64,000 nucleotides of DNA, taken from assembly GCF_024721115.1 (NCBI RefSeq), contig NZ_JAMDHK010000002.1, positions 372,001 through 436,000 of the forward strand, in the 5' to 3' direction. Origin of the DNA: Salipiger pentaromativorans (GTDB lineage: Bacteria; Pseudomonadota; Alphaproteobacteria; Rhodobacterales; Rhodobacteraceae). Numbering within the stretch: the stretch's first letter is position 1; each line of letters starts with the position of its first letter. Made by a program: the position numbers and the translations under genes. Below the pieces are notes generated by a model. It saw only the letters and a program-made list of their open reading frames with translations. It did no database searches and was not told the origin of the DNA. This document shows, piece after piece, positions 35,667-45,400 of the stretch.

Positions 35667-37781
35667 TTACTTGGTCAGAAGCTGCGCCTCGTGTTTCTTC
35701 AGCGAGCGGCGGGCCGAGCCATAGGCCTTGAGCCCTTCTTCATGTTCCAGCTCGGGGAACAGTTCGAAGATCTCCTGACGCTGCGCGTCGCCGATGCCTT
35801 TCAGCGAATGGTCGCCGGGCTGGAAGCTCTCGCTCCACGCGCCGTTCGACAGCACCACTTCGTGGTTGTCGAACATCATGTGGATATAGGTCACGCCGAG
35901 GGTTTCGACCTCGTCCACACCGTCCAGACCGGTGAGGTGCTTGGCCGCGGCCAGAACCTCGCGCTCTTCGAAGTAGAGCGCGGTCTTGTCGTTGGCCACC
36001 AGCACGCGGTGGTTCGGCGAGACCAGCAGATCGTGCTCGGGCAGGTTCTTGCCCAGAGCGCCCTGCTGGATCAGCACCGGACGCAGATGCGGCTTGCGGG
36101 CCAGCTCGTGACCGGTGAGGTCCTTGCGGCCGATCCAGCGGATCTCCTGGATGCCGTTGTCGCGGGTGATCACGCGGTCGCCGACTTCCAGATCCTCGAC
36201 CAGACGCTCGCCCTGCGGCGTCGCGATGAGCGTGCCGGGGGTGAAGCAGGGCTGCACCTCGACGGTGACATAGGAGCTGGCGGTGCCGCCGTTGCCGTCG
36301 TCGATCGTGTAGGCGAAGGAGTCGTAGCCGGTGAAGCCCTCATCGGCGACAAAGGTCACGGTGCCGTCGTCGTTCAGCGTCACGGTGCCATTCGGTGCGT
36401 CGCCCACCGAGGTGACGGTCAGTTCGTCGCCATCGGGATCGGTGTCGTTCAGCGTCGGATCGAAGGTCGCCGGCGAGGTCAGCGTGGTGTGATAGAGATC
36501 TTCCACCGCGGTGGGCGCGTCGTTCTCGCCCGGGTTCGGATCGACGGTGCCGACCGTCACGGTCACGGTGCCGGTGTCGGTGCCGCCGTTGCCGTCGGAC
36601 ACGGTGTAATCGAAGGTCGCGTCACCGGTATAGCCGTCTTCCGGGGTATAGGTCACGGTGCCATCGTCGTTCAGGACCACGGTGCCGCTGGTGGGATCGG
36701 TCACCCCGGTCACCGCCAGGTCGTCGCCGTCCACATCGGTGTCGTTCAGGCTCGGGTCGAGGGTGACGGGCGTGTTCACGCCGGTGGTGGTGCTGTCATC
36801 CACCGCGACGGGCGCGTCGTTCACCGGGTTCACGGTGACATCGACGGTGCCGGTGGCGGTGTTGCCGGTCGGATCCTCGATCGTATAGGTGATCTCGGCG
36901 GGGCCGTTGTAATCGGGGTCGGGCGTGAAGGTCAGGGTGTTGTCTTCGTTGACCGTCACGGTGCCGTTGGTCGCCGTGGCGCCGGTCACGCTCAGATCGC
37001 CGCCTTCGGGATCGCTGTCGTTGCCGAGCACGTCGATCACGACCGGCACGTCCTCGTCGGTGGTGGCCGCGTCATCGACCGCGATCGGGGCTTCGTCGCC
37101 GCCAGCCTCGGTGGTCGAGAAGCTCACGTCGGAGATCAGCACGCCCTGAACCGCGTTGCCGCCGTTCTCATAGACGACTTCGATGCGCGAGACCGGGCCG
37201 GCGATGTTCACCTGAACGGTGCCGTCCTGCTCGGCGAAGTTGGTCACCTCGGTGCCGGTGGCGGTGTCGCCGGTGACGCTGGTGCCGGCGCCCAGAACGG
37301 TCATGGTCACATCGACCGGGTTGCCTTCGGCGTCATAGGCCAGAACGGTGACGTTGTCCTGGAAGCTGAAGGTCGGGCCGGTGCCGCTCAGCGCGTATTC
37401 GGCAAGGTCGCTCAGGTCGCCGCCGGAGCCGCCATCGACGTCGTTCAGCAGGAACGAGACGTTCTGCACGTTGTCGCCATAGGCTTCGTCCGAGGCGCTG
37501 AAATCCAGCACGGTGGTCGAGGTCGGGGAGATGATGCCCTCACCGTCGCCGCCTGCGCCGAAGAGCTTGAGATGCGAGTTCGGATCGACGTCCGAGCCTT
37601 CCGGCACGTACCCGTCATAGGTCACGGTGAAGGCCTGGGCCTCATCGTCCTGCGCGGTAAAGGTGATGTCCACGGCAACGCCGCCGGTTTCCACCGTCGT
37701 GGTCACTGCGTCGGGCGCAGTGTTGTCAAGGTTGGTGCCATACGCGCCGAGCGCGCTCCAATCCAGAACCAGATCAGCCAT
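35667..37781 (-). CDS. Secreted Hint-domain protein with cadherin-like repeats
   Basis: This 704-aa protein is very acidic. An N-terminal domain (about 1-225) is followed by three Ig/cadherin-like repeats, each starting near APIAVDDAATTDEDVPV, APVAVDDSTTTGVNTPV and APTAVEDLYHTTLTSP. A C-terminal Hint_2 domain (about 510-660) starts with CFTPGTLIATPQGERLVEDLEVGDRVIT, the autoprocessing cysteine of hedgehog/intein folds. There is no signal peptide, so export is probably by type I secretion, typical for roseobacter Hint proteins. Function may be adhesion or self-cleaving release. GAGGGT precedes the ATG. Confidence 0.85.
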   Translation of the reverse strand: MADLVLDWSALGAYGTNLDNTAPDAVTTTVETGGVAVDITFTAQDDEAQAFTVTYDGYVPEGSDVDPNSHLKLFGAGGDGEGIISPTSTTVLDFSASDEAYGDNVQNVSFLLNDVDGGSGGDLSDLAEYALSGTGPTFSFQDNVTVLAYDAEGNPVDVTMTVLGAGTSVTGDTATGTEVTNFAEQDGTVQVNIAGPVSRIEVVYENGGNAVQGVLISDVSFSTTEAGGDEAPIAVDDAATTDEDVPVVIDVLGNDSDPEGGDLSVTGATATNGTVTVNEDNTLTFTPDPDYNGPAEITYTIEDPTGNTATGTVDVTVNPVNDAPVAVDDSTTTGVNTPVTLDPSLNDTDVDGDDLAVTGVTDPTSGTVVLNDDGTVTYTPEDGYTGDATFDYTVSDGNGGTDTGTVTVTVGTVDPNPGENDAPTAVEDLYHTTLTSPATFDPTLNDTDPDGDELTVTSVGDAPNGTVTLNDDGTVTFVADEGFTGYDSFAYTIDDGNGGTASSYVTVEVQPCFTPGTLIATPQGERLVEDLEVGDRVITRDNGIQEIRWIGRKDLTGHELARKPHLRPVLIQQGALGKNLPEHDLLVSPNHRVLVANDKTALYFEEREVLAAAKHLTGLDGVDEVETLGVTYIHMMFDNHEVVLSNGAWSESFQPGDHSLKGIGDAQRQEIFELFPELEHEEGLKAYGSARRSLKKHEAQLLTK

Positions 37782-38552
37782 TGTTTTCGACCCTCATTAC
37801 TTCAGACGGGACATTGCCCGAACCGCATCCACGGCAGCGGCGCACTGGGGCACCGCAGGTTTCCATCGCTCGTCATGCCTGCAAGTTCTGCATAGGGATC
37901 GCGCGCCTCAGTCCCACATTCTTACGTGTGGTCGAACAACGCAGTTCGTGGCGGCGGGGATTCTTCCCCTCACGCTTCCCTACGCATCCTTGCGGATGCC
38001 TGACAGTTCAGCGGCCGCCCCCGTGGCCAGCAGTCTTTCACCCCCCAGTAGGGCTTGCCGAAATTAATAAAGGCAGTGAAGTGCCGCTCAAAGGAGAAAA
38101 TGGCGCAAACGGGGCGCATGCAGCGGAGTTGAGAAGCAATTTATCCAAATTTGCAGTGAGTGTTTCCAGTCTTTGAGACAGTATTGTTTCCAGTTTTCCG
38201 AGGCGGATCGGGCCACCGGATCAATGAAACAAGGCGATTCCCGAAAAGTCGCCCGTGAGGCCGCTGGAAGATTGTGCGTACTTCAGAAACAATTGACAGG
38301 GCCTTGTGATCGCCTCACTTTTTTGAGGCGCAAAAATGAAATATGGCCTTGGTTGTCGCGGGGCCGTGATCAATCTTGGGCCCCTGCGGGGATTAAACAG
38401 AATGCCCCGGAGACAAGGTAAACGAATCGCGAATCATTTGACGAAAAATTGGCGTGCCCGCGGGCGGCGCCAAACCCGGATCTGGCGGGCTGCCGGGGCT
38501 CTGAGGGCGCTCAACGCGCCTTCAGACGGGTCGTGAGGCCCAAAGAAGGCGC
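37782..38552. other. Gene-free, relatively AT-rich 771-base region
   Basis: No reading frame here has a good ribosome-binding site or family resemblance. It holds the Hint gene promoter and leader, small hairpins (GCATCC-ttgc-GGATGC near 37984; CGCCTCA-N6-TGAGGCG at 38311-38330, following an AATTGACAGG promoter-like element near 38290), and at the right edge an 8-bp inverted repeat GCGCCTTC/GAAGGCGC (38516-38552) abutting the phosphorylase stop. A small RNA is possible. Confidence 0.4.
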
Positions 38553-40289
38553 TCATTCGACGAGGTTGGTGATCCAGCGGCATTGATACGGGGCCATCTC
38601 GACGGCGCCGGCGGTGACCTCCTCGCCGCTCAGCAGGTCGATCCAGCGTTCGTCCGCGATCAGGTTCAGATCGCCGGCCGGAATCTCGACCGTCTCGCCG
38701 CTCACGTTGTGCAGCGCAAAGATCGACTGCGCCCGGTCGAGCGACTGACGCCAGAGCCCGAAGATGCGCTGATCGAGGTTCAGCGTGAACTGCGTGGCAT
38801 TGGGGTGGAAGCCCGGCTGCTCGGCGCGCAGCTTCAGCCGGTCCGACAGCGCCGCGAGCACCTGCGCATGCAGGGTCTCCGGGGTGTCGAGCTTTTCGAG
38901 CAGCTCGGGATAGTTCCAGCGGTGCCGGTTGATCGCCCGGTTCATGCCGCGCCGCTCGACCCCTTCGAGGTCGTTGGGCGTGGCCAGCATCGAGTGGATG
39001 TAGAAGGCCGGAATGCCTTCGAGCGACATCACGATGGTCTGCGAGCAGAGGAACCGTGCGAGATGGCTGTCGTCGGCGCCTTTGAACGTGCGGCCCATCG
39101 CCTCGAAATACGAGCAGTTCAGCTCATAGGGCGCCTCGCCCCCGCCGGGCAGCGAGCGCATGGAGACCAGACCGCCGATCTCGCGGATGGTCGCGATGAT
39201 CTGCGAAATCTCGTCGGGCGGCAGCAGCCCCTCGGCGGGGCGCATGCCGATGCCGTCATGGCTGGCGGTGAAGTTCAGATAGGCGCAGCCCAGCGGCGCC
39301 GGCGGCATGGTGCGCTGCCAGTCGATGAGGTATTTCGCGCTGCCCGCCATCATCGCATGCAGGATCAGTGGCGGCAGCGGGAAGTTGTAAACGACATGCG
39401 CCTCGTTGCGGTGGCCGAAATAGCTCAGGTTCTCGGCCTTGGGCACATTGGTCTCGGTCAGCAGGATCACCGTCTCGGTGGCGTAATCCACCAGCAGCCG
39501 CAGCATCTGGATCACCGCATGGGTCTGCGGCAGGTGGATGCAGTTGGTGCCGATCTGTTTCCACAGGAAGGCCACCGCATCCAGCCGGATGATCCGCACG
39601 CCCATGTCGATATGCAGCCGGATGATGCGGACGATCTCGAGCAGCACGTCGGGGTTGCGGAAATCGAGGTCGATCTGGTCGTGGCTGAAGGTGCACCAGA
39701 CATAGCGGGTGCCCATGGCCGTCTCGACCTCCTGCAAGAGCGGCGTGGTGCGCGGGCGGACCACCATCGACAGATCGTCCGAGGGATCGGCCTCGAAGAA
39801 GAACTTGTCATAGGGTTTCTGGCCTTGCCGGTAGGCGTTGAACCACACGCCCTGCGAGGAGACGTGGTTCAGCACCAGGTCCGACATCAGGTGAAACTCG
39901 CTGCCGATGCGGGTGATGTCGGCCCATTCGCCGAGCTGCGGGTTCACCTTGCGGTAATCGGTGACCGCGAACCCGTCATCCGAGGTGAAGGGGAAGAACG
40001 GCAGGATATGCACCCCGTTCACCACCCCCTTCATATGGGTCAGCAGGAAATCGTTCATCAGATCGAGCGGTTTGTGATGCCCGTCGATCAGGCTGTCGCC
40101 ATAGGTGATCAGCACCGCGTCGTTCTGCGTCCAGAGATTGTTGCCCGGTTTGCGCGGCTTCTTGCGGCGATGCTTCTCCTCTGGCCAGAACGCCTCGATC
40201 ACCTGACTGGCGAGGATATGGGCGTCCACCTCAGGGTAGATGAAGTGGAGGAGTTCGGACAATCTTGCGCTGAAGGAGCTCTCGGTCAT
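38553..40289 (-). CDS. GH13_18 sugar phosphorylase, probable glucosylglycerate phosphorylase
   Basis: This 578-aa enzyme is a GH13 subfamily 18 (sucrose-phosphorylase-like) phosphorylase. Catalytic residues: nucleophile D237 in IIRLDAVAFLWK, acid/base E279 in LLTETNV, transition-state D345 in NFTASHDGIG. Length (about 580 rather than 490-500) and the C-terminal SINRH-like AINRHRWNYPELL and EQPGFHPNATQFTL fit the glucosylglycerate phosphorylase (YcjM-type) branch. It would split a glucoside with phosphate to glucose-1-phosphate. The true acceptor (glycerate, glycerol or fructose) cannot be proven from sequence. mpgP/gpgS at the right end and ggpS at the left end of the window make either osmolyte a candidate. 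Confidence 0.82.
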   Translation of the reverse strand: MTESSFSARLSELLHFIYPEVDAHILASQVIEAFWPEEKHRRKKPRKPGNNLWTQNDAVLITYGDSLIDGHHKPLDLMNDFLLTHMKGVVNGVHILPFFPFTSDDGFAVTDYRKVNPQLGEWADITRIGSEFHLMSDLVLNHVSSQGVWFNAYRQGQKPYDKFFFEADPSDDLSMVVRPRTTPLLQEVETAMGTRYVWCTFSHDQIDLDFRNPDVLLEIVRIIRLHIDMGVRIIRLDAVAFLWKQIGTNCIHLPQTHAVIQMLRLLVDYATETVILLTETNVPKAENLSYFGHRNEAHVVYNFPLPPLILHAMMAGSAKYLIDWQRTMPPAPLGCAYLNFTASHDGIGMRPAEGLLPPDEISQIIATIREIGGLVSMRSLPGGGEAPYELNCSYFEAMGRTFKGADDSHLARFLCSQTIVMSLEGIPAFYIHSMLATPNDLEGVERRGMNRAINRHRWNYPELLEKLDTPETLHAQVLAALSDRLKLRAEQPGFHPNATQFTLNLDQRIFGLWRQSLDRAQSIFALHNVSGETVEIPAGDLNLIADERWIDLLSGEEVTAGAVEMAPYQCRWITNLVE

Positions 40290-40404
40290 GAAATCTCTTT
40301 GGCGTAGGGTGGTCTGACGGAGGCCCGGCGGGGCCCGGCGGCTTGGGGAGACACTCCCCGCGACCATTTGCAGCAGGACGCTAGAGTCCTCGGTTAAGCC
40401 CTTC

Positions 40405-40414
40405 AAAGCGCTTT
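40405..40414. promoter_or_regulatory. LacI-type operator upstream of the GH13_18 phosphorylase
   Basis: AAAGCGCTTT is an exact palindrome with CpG centre, the classic core of LacI/GalR-family operators. In context TGAAAGCGCTTTGA (minus strand), 12 of 14 bases are symmetric. It is 116 bases upstream of the phosphorylase start; no LacI regulator gene is in the window. Confidence 0.55.
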
Positions 40415-40581
40415 CACAAGTCAAATGTCTTGCACCCCCGAGCGGCGATGTCGCTGCGCGATGCGATCAGGTCGCGCCCGTGCCGCGCCGCGCGGGCGAT
40501 CCGCGATAGAGGCGAAGCGCGGACGGGCGCCAGCCGGCGCGGGCCGCACCGCTTGTGCAACCGCAGACCAGGATCCGCCAG

Positions 40582-41466
40582 ATGCGCTCTTATGCCCTGA
40601 CCGTCAAATGCCCCTCGACCCGGGGCATCGTCGCCGCCATTGCCGGGTTTCTCGCCGAGCAGGGCTGCAACATCACCGACAGCGCCCAGTTCGACGATCT
40701 CGAGACCGGCCATTTCTTCATGCGGGTGAGTTTTCAGAGCGAGGGCGGCACCGCCCTGGAGGCGGTCGAGGCGGCGTTTGCCGCCGTGGCGGGCCGCTTC
40801 GGCATGGACTACGCCTATCACGACGAGACCGAGAAGATGAAGGTCGTCATCATGGTCTCGCGCTTCGGCCACTGCCTGAACGATCTGCTTTATCGCTGGC
40901 GGATCGGCGCGCTGCCGATCGAGATCGTCGCGGTGATCTCGAACCACATGGAGTACCAGAAGGTGGTGGTGAACCACGACATCCCCTTCCACTGCATCAA
41001 GGTCACGAAAGAGAACAAGCCGCAGGCCGAGGCGCGGATCATGGAAGTGGTGGCCGAGACCGGCGCCGAGCTGATCGTGCTGGCCCGCTACATGCAGATC
41101 CTCTCGGACGAGATGTGCCGGACGATGTCGGGGCGGATCATCAACATCCACCATTCTTTCCTGCCGAGTTTCAAGGGGGCCAACCCCTACAAGCAGGCCT
41201 TCGAGCGTGGTGTGAAGCTGATCGGGGCGACCTCGCATTACGTGACCGCCGATCTGGATGAAGGCCCGATCATCGAGCAGGACACGGTGCGGGTGACCCA
41301 TGCGCAGAGCCCCGAGGATTACGTTTCGCTGGGGCGCGACGTGGAATGCCAGGTGCTGGCGCGCGCGGTGCATGCGCATATCCACCGCAGGGTGTTTCTG
41401 AACGGCAACAAGACCGTGGTGTTCCCGGCCTCGCCCGGCTCCTACGCCTCGGAACGTATGGGCTGA
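40582..41466 (+). CDS. purU: Formyltetrahydrofolate deformylase
   Basis: This 294-aa enzyme hydrolyses 10-formyl-THF to formate and THF, balancing one-carbon units. An N-terminal ACT domain (about 1-80; KCPSTRGIVAAIAGFLAEQGCNITDS) is followed by a formyltransferase domain with INIHHSFLPSFKGANPYKQAFERGVKLIGATSHYVT and DLDEGPIIEQD. The length is exactly typical. I start at the ATG before RSYALTV; a GTG nine codons upstream is possible. Confidence 0.93.
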   Translation: MRSYALTVKCPSTRGIVAAIAGFLAEQGCNITDSAQFDDLETGHFFMRVSFQSEGGTALEAVEAAFAAVAGRFGMDYAYHDETEKMKVVIMVSRFGHCLNDLLYRWRIGALPIEIVAVISNHMEYQKVVVNHDIPFHCIKVTKENKPQAEARIMEVVAETGAELIVLARYMQILSDEMCRTMSGRIINIHHSFLPSFKGANPYKQAFERGVKLIGATSHYVTADLDEGPIIEQDTVRVTHAQSPEDYVSLGRDVECQVLARAVHAHIHRRVFLNGNKTVVFPASPGSYASERMG

Positions 41467-41513
41467 GGGTACGCGCGCGCCGCGGCGCCGGTCTTCTGGC
41501 CGGCGTTCCGGGT

Positions 41514-41536
41514 GAGTATTTGCGGAAAGATGAAAG
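41514..41536 (+). repeat. Dispersed GCGTATTT-type repeat, copy 3
   Basis: GAGTATTTGCGGAAAGATGA plus AAG lies between purU and the convergent EEP gene. Confidence 0.55.
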
Positions 41537-41566
41537 CCGGGGGTTTTGGGGGCGGGCCCGCGCCGC

Positions 41567-42460
41567 TCAGAGGCCCGGCAGGTCGAGCATCAGCGCCGCG
41601 TGATCGCTGGCATGAGGCCGGTGGTGGCCCACGCCGGGCAGCCGCGTGCCCTGCCCCGGCCCCGCCTCATGGCCGAGCCCGCGATGCAGGACGCGGGGCA
41701 CCGCCCTGGGGAAGCGCTCGGCCAGCGCCGGAGAGGCGATCAGCGCGTCGGGACGGTGATGCGCGCCCACATGCGGTTCGTAGTAGGTCCAGCGTCCGGC
41801 CTCGGGCAGCCGCAGCCCCAGATCCACCCCCGCCTCTTCGAGCGGCGCAATCGCCCGCGCGCCGCTGTCGCGCGGCTCGTTGAGATCGCCCACCACCAGC
41901 CAGAGCGCCTCGCGCCCCCGCGGCAGCAGCCGCCGCACCGCCTCGGCCTCCATCCGCCGCAGCGCCCAGGCGCGGGCGGGCTCGGGAGACGGGGCCTTGA
42001 AATGCACCACGAAGAGCGTCAGCGCGCCGAACCGCGCCTCGAGACAGTCGCGGCGAAAGACCGGCTGCGCGGGCGCCATGCCCTCGGGCGGCGCAAGCCC
42101 GAGATCCTCGGGCGTCAGCCCCGCGTGGCTGGTCACCTCGTCCCAAGGCCGCCGCGCCATCAGCGCCACATCCAGCCCGCGCCCGTCATTGCCGGGCAGG
42201 CAGAGCCTGTAGGGGTAGCGCCCGGCGCGCGGCGCCAGATAGCGGTCGTGGAAGAAATCGAGGCTCTGAACATCGAACACCTCTTGCAGCGCCAGCACGT
42301 CGGCGCCGGTGGCGGCCAGCAGCTCGGCGGTGAGGCGGCGGTCGGCCTCGTCATGCCGGGTGTCGGGGGCTTCGTCGCGGTCGCGCGCGCCGTGCAGATG
42401 GCCGCCCGTCTCGTCGGGCAGCAGCCGCAGGTTCTGCATGTTGAGCGAGGCGATGCGCAT
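41567..42460 (-). CDS. Endonuclease/exonuclease/phosphatase (EEP) family protein
   Basis: This 297-aa metal-dependent hydrolase has the EEP fold markers: RIASLNMQNLR at the start, LALQEVFD with the metal-binding Glu, LTLFVVHFKAP (His), VVGDLNEPRDS (Asp-x-Asn) and HASDHAALM (the catalytic Ser-Asp-His). No signal peptide is seen. Substrate may be DNA, RNA or a phospho-compound. It lies 18 bases downstream of mfd on the same strand, so it is probably in the mfd operon and might be a repair-related nuclease. Confidence 0.85.
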   Translation of the reverse strand: MRIASLNMQNLRLLPDETGGHLHGARDRDEAPDTRHDEADRRLTAELLAATGADVLALQEVFDVQSLDFFHDRYLAPRAGRYPYRLCLPGNDGRGLDVALMARRPWDEVTSHAGLTPEDLGLAPPEGMAPAQPVFRRDCLEARFGALTLFVVHFKAPSPEPARAWALRRMEAEAVRRLLPRGREALWLVVGDLNEPRDSGARAIAPLEEAGVDLGLRLPEAGRWTYYEPHVGAHHRPDALIASPALAERFPRAVPRVLHRGLGHEAGPGQGTRLPGVGHHRPHASDHAALMLDLPGL

Positions 42461-42478
42461 CCGCCCCCTTCCCGGCCC

Positions 42479-45400
42479 TCAGGCCTCTTTTTTCAGCCGG
42501 ATCGCCCCGGCCTTTTCCGCCAGATCGCGGGCGATGGCATAGGCACCCTTGATCTTGTCGCTGTCGCGCGCCCAGTCGCGCCGCACCACGATCTTGTTGT
42601 CCCTGATCTTGGCAAGCCCGTTCTGGTCCTGGATGAACGAGACCAGCCCTTCGGGTTTCGCGAACTTGTCGTTGTGGAACTGGATCGTCGCGCCCTTGGG
42701 GCCGCCGTCGAGCTTGGCAATCCCCGCACGCTTGCACATATCCTTGATCCGCACCACCAGAAGCAGGGTGTTGACCTCTTTCGGCAGCTTGCCGAAGCGG
42801 TCGATGAGCTCGGCGGCAAAGCCCTCAAGCTCGACCTTGGAGGTGAGTTCGGACAGGCGCCGGTAAAGCCCCAGCCGCACGTCGAGGTCGGGCACATAGG
42901 CCTCGGGGATCAGCACCGGCACACCGAGATTGATCTGCGGCGCCCATTGCCCGTCCTCGTCCAGAAGCCCCTCGGCCTCGCCGGATTTGATCTTGGCAAT
43001 CGCCTCTTCCAGCATCTGCTGGTAAAGCTCATAGCCCACATCGCGCATCTGGCCGGACTGTTCCTCGCCCAGAAGATTGCCGGCGCCGCGAATGTCGAGA
43101 TCCTGCGAGGCCAGCGTGAACCCCGCCCCCAGCGTATCGAGCGACCCCAGAACGCGCAGGCGCTTTTCGGCGGAATCGGTCAGCTTGGCACGCGGTTTGG
43201 TGGTGAGATAGGCATAGGCGCGGGTTTTCGAGCGCCCGACCCGGCCACGGATCTGATAGAGTTGCGCGAGACCAAACATATCGGCGCGATGCACCACCAT
43301 GGTGTTGGCGGTGGGGATGTCGAGGCCGCTCTCCACGATGGTGGTGGCCAGCAGCACGTCGTATTTGCCGTCGTAGAAGGCGTTCATCTTCTCGTCGAGC
43401 TCGCCCGCCGCCATCTGGCCATGCGCCACGACATAAGACACTTCGGGCACCTGTTCGCGCAGGAATTCCTCTATTTCGGGAAGATCCGAAATGCGCGGCA
43501 CCACATAGAAACTCTGCCCGCCCCGGTAATGCTCGCGCAAAAGCGCCTCGCGGATCGTCACCGCGTCGAATTCGCTGACATAGGTGCGGATCGCCAGACG
43601 GTCGACCGGCGGCGTGCCGATGATCGACAGATCCCGCACGCCGGACAGCGACAGTTGCAGCGTGCGCGGGATCGGCGTCGCGGTCAGCGTCAGAACGTGG
43701 ATGTCGGAGCGCAGCTGCTTCAGCCGTTCCTTGTGGCCGACACCGAAATGCTGCTCTTCGTCGATGATCAGCAACCCGAGGTTCTGGAACCGGATGCCCT
43801 TGGCCAGCAGCGCGTGGGTGCCCACCGCGATGTCCACGGTGCCGCGCGAAATGCCCTCGCGGGTCTTGGCCGCCTCGCCCGAGGAGACGAAGCGCGACAG
43901 CGGCGCCACATTGACCGGAAAGCCGCGAAAACGCTCGGCAAAGCTCTTGTAATGCTGGCGAGCAAGCAGCGTCGTGGGCGCGATCACCGCCACCTGCACC
44001 CCGGACATGGCGGCGACAAAGGCCGCGCGCATGGCGACCTCGGTCTTGCCAAAGCCCACGTCGCCGCAGATCAGCCGGTCCATCGGCTGGCCGCTGTCCA
44101 TGTCGGCCAGCACATCCTCGATGGCGCGGATCTGGTCGTCGGTCTCGGTATAGGGAAAGCGCGCGCAGAAGCTTTCCCAGGCGCCCGGCGGCGGGTCGAT
44201 GACCGGCGCCTTGCGCAGCGCGCGCTCGGCGGCGACGCGGATGAGCTTGTCCGCCATCTCGCGGATGCGCTCCTTGAGCCGCGCCTTCTTGGCCTGCCAG
44301 GCGCCGCCGCCGAGACGGTCGAGCAGACCTTCCTCGTGGCCGTAACGGCTCAGCAGTTCGATGTTCTCGACCGGCAGGTACAGCCGCGCCTGTTCGGCAT
44401 ATTCGAGCAGAAGGCATTCATGCGCGGCCCCGGCGGCGGTGATCACCTCCATGCCCTGATAGCGCCCGATGCCATGGTCCACGTGCACCACCAGATCGCC
44501 TGGAGACAGCGATTGAGCTTCGGTCAGAAAGTTTTCGGCTTTCCTGCGCTTTTTCGGCGCACGGATCAGCCGGTCGCCAAGCACGTCCTGCTCCGAGATC
44601 ACGGTGATGCGCTGGCCGGATTTCGGATCGCCCCAGGGCGCCTCGAACCCGGTTTCCAGCGCCCAGACCGCAAGATGCAGCCCGTGTTTGCCAATCCGGG
44701 TGCCATTGCCGACCGGAATCGCCTCGGCCAGCCCCTCATCCTCGATAAGCCCGGTCAGACGTTCGCGCGCGCCTTCGGACCAGGAGGCGATGAGCACCGG
44801 CCCATCTTGCATCTTCTTCTTAACATGATCCGCCAGCGCACCGAAAAGGCTGATGTTTTCCTGCTGACGCTCCGGCGCGAAATTGCGCCCGATACGCCCG
44901 CCCGCATCCACCACGCCGGGGCCGGACGCCTGTTGCAACGGATGGAACTGCACCGCCCGGCGCCCCTCCAGCGCCGCCTCCCAGGCGGCATCGTCGAGAT
45001 AGAGCTGCCCCGGCGGCACGGGCTTGTAGACCGAATCCATCCGGCCCTTTTGCAGCATCGCGTGGCGGCGGGTTTCGTACTGGTCCGCGATGCTGTCCCA
45101 GCGCGCCAGCCGCGCGGGCGTGAGCTGGTCGTCCATCAGCACCGGCGCGCCGGGCAGATAGTCGAAAAGCGTCTCCATCGTCTCGTGGAAGAACGGCAGC
45201 CAGTGCTCCATGCCCTGCTGCTTGCGCCCCGCGCTCACCGCCTCGTAAAGCGGATCGTCGGCACCGCCCGCGCCGAACTCCACGCGGTAGTTCTGCCGGA
45301 AGCGCAGGATCGCCGCCTCGTCCAGAATGACCTCGGAAACCGGCGCCAGCTCGACCAGCTCCAGCTTTTCCGTGGTGCGCTGGGTGGCGGCGTCGAAGCG

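Noticed and set aside
35553-37895. 780-codon open frame opposite the Hint protein
   Set aside because: Gly/Val-rich mirror of the Asp/Thr-rich repeats on the other strand; not a real protein.
37627-38536. Four short + strand frames (65-146 codons) beside the Hint gene
   Set aside because: Composition is unlike real proteins, starts lack ribosome-binding sites and two lie over the Hint 5' end.
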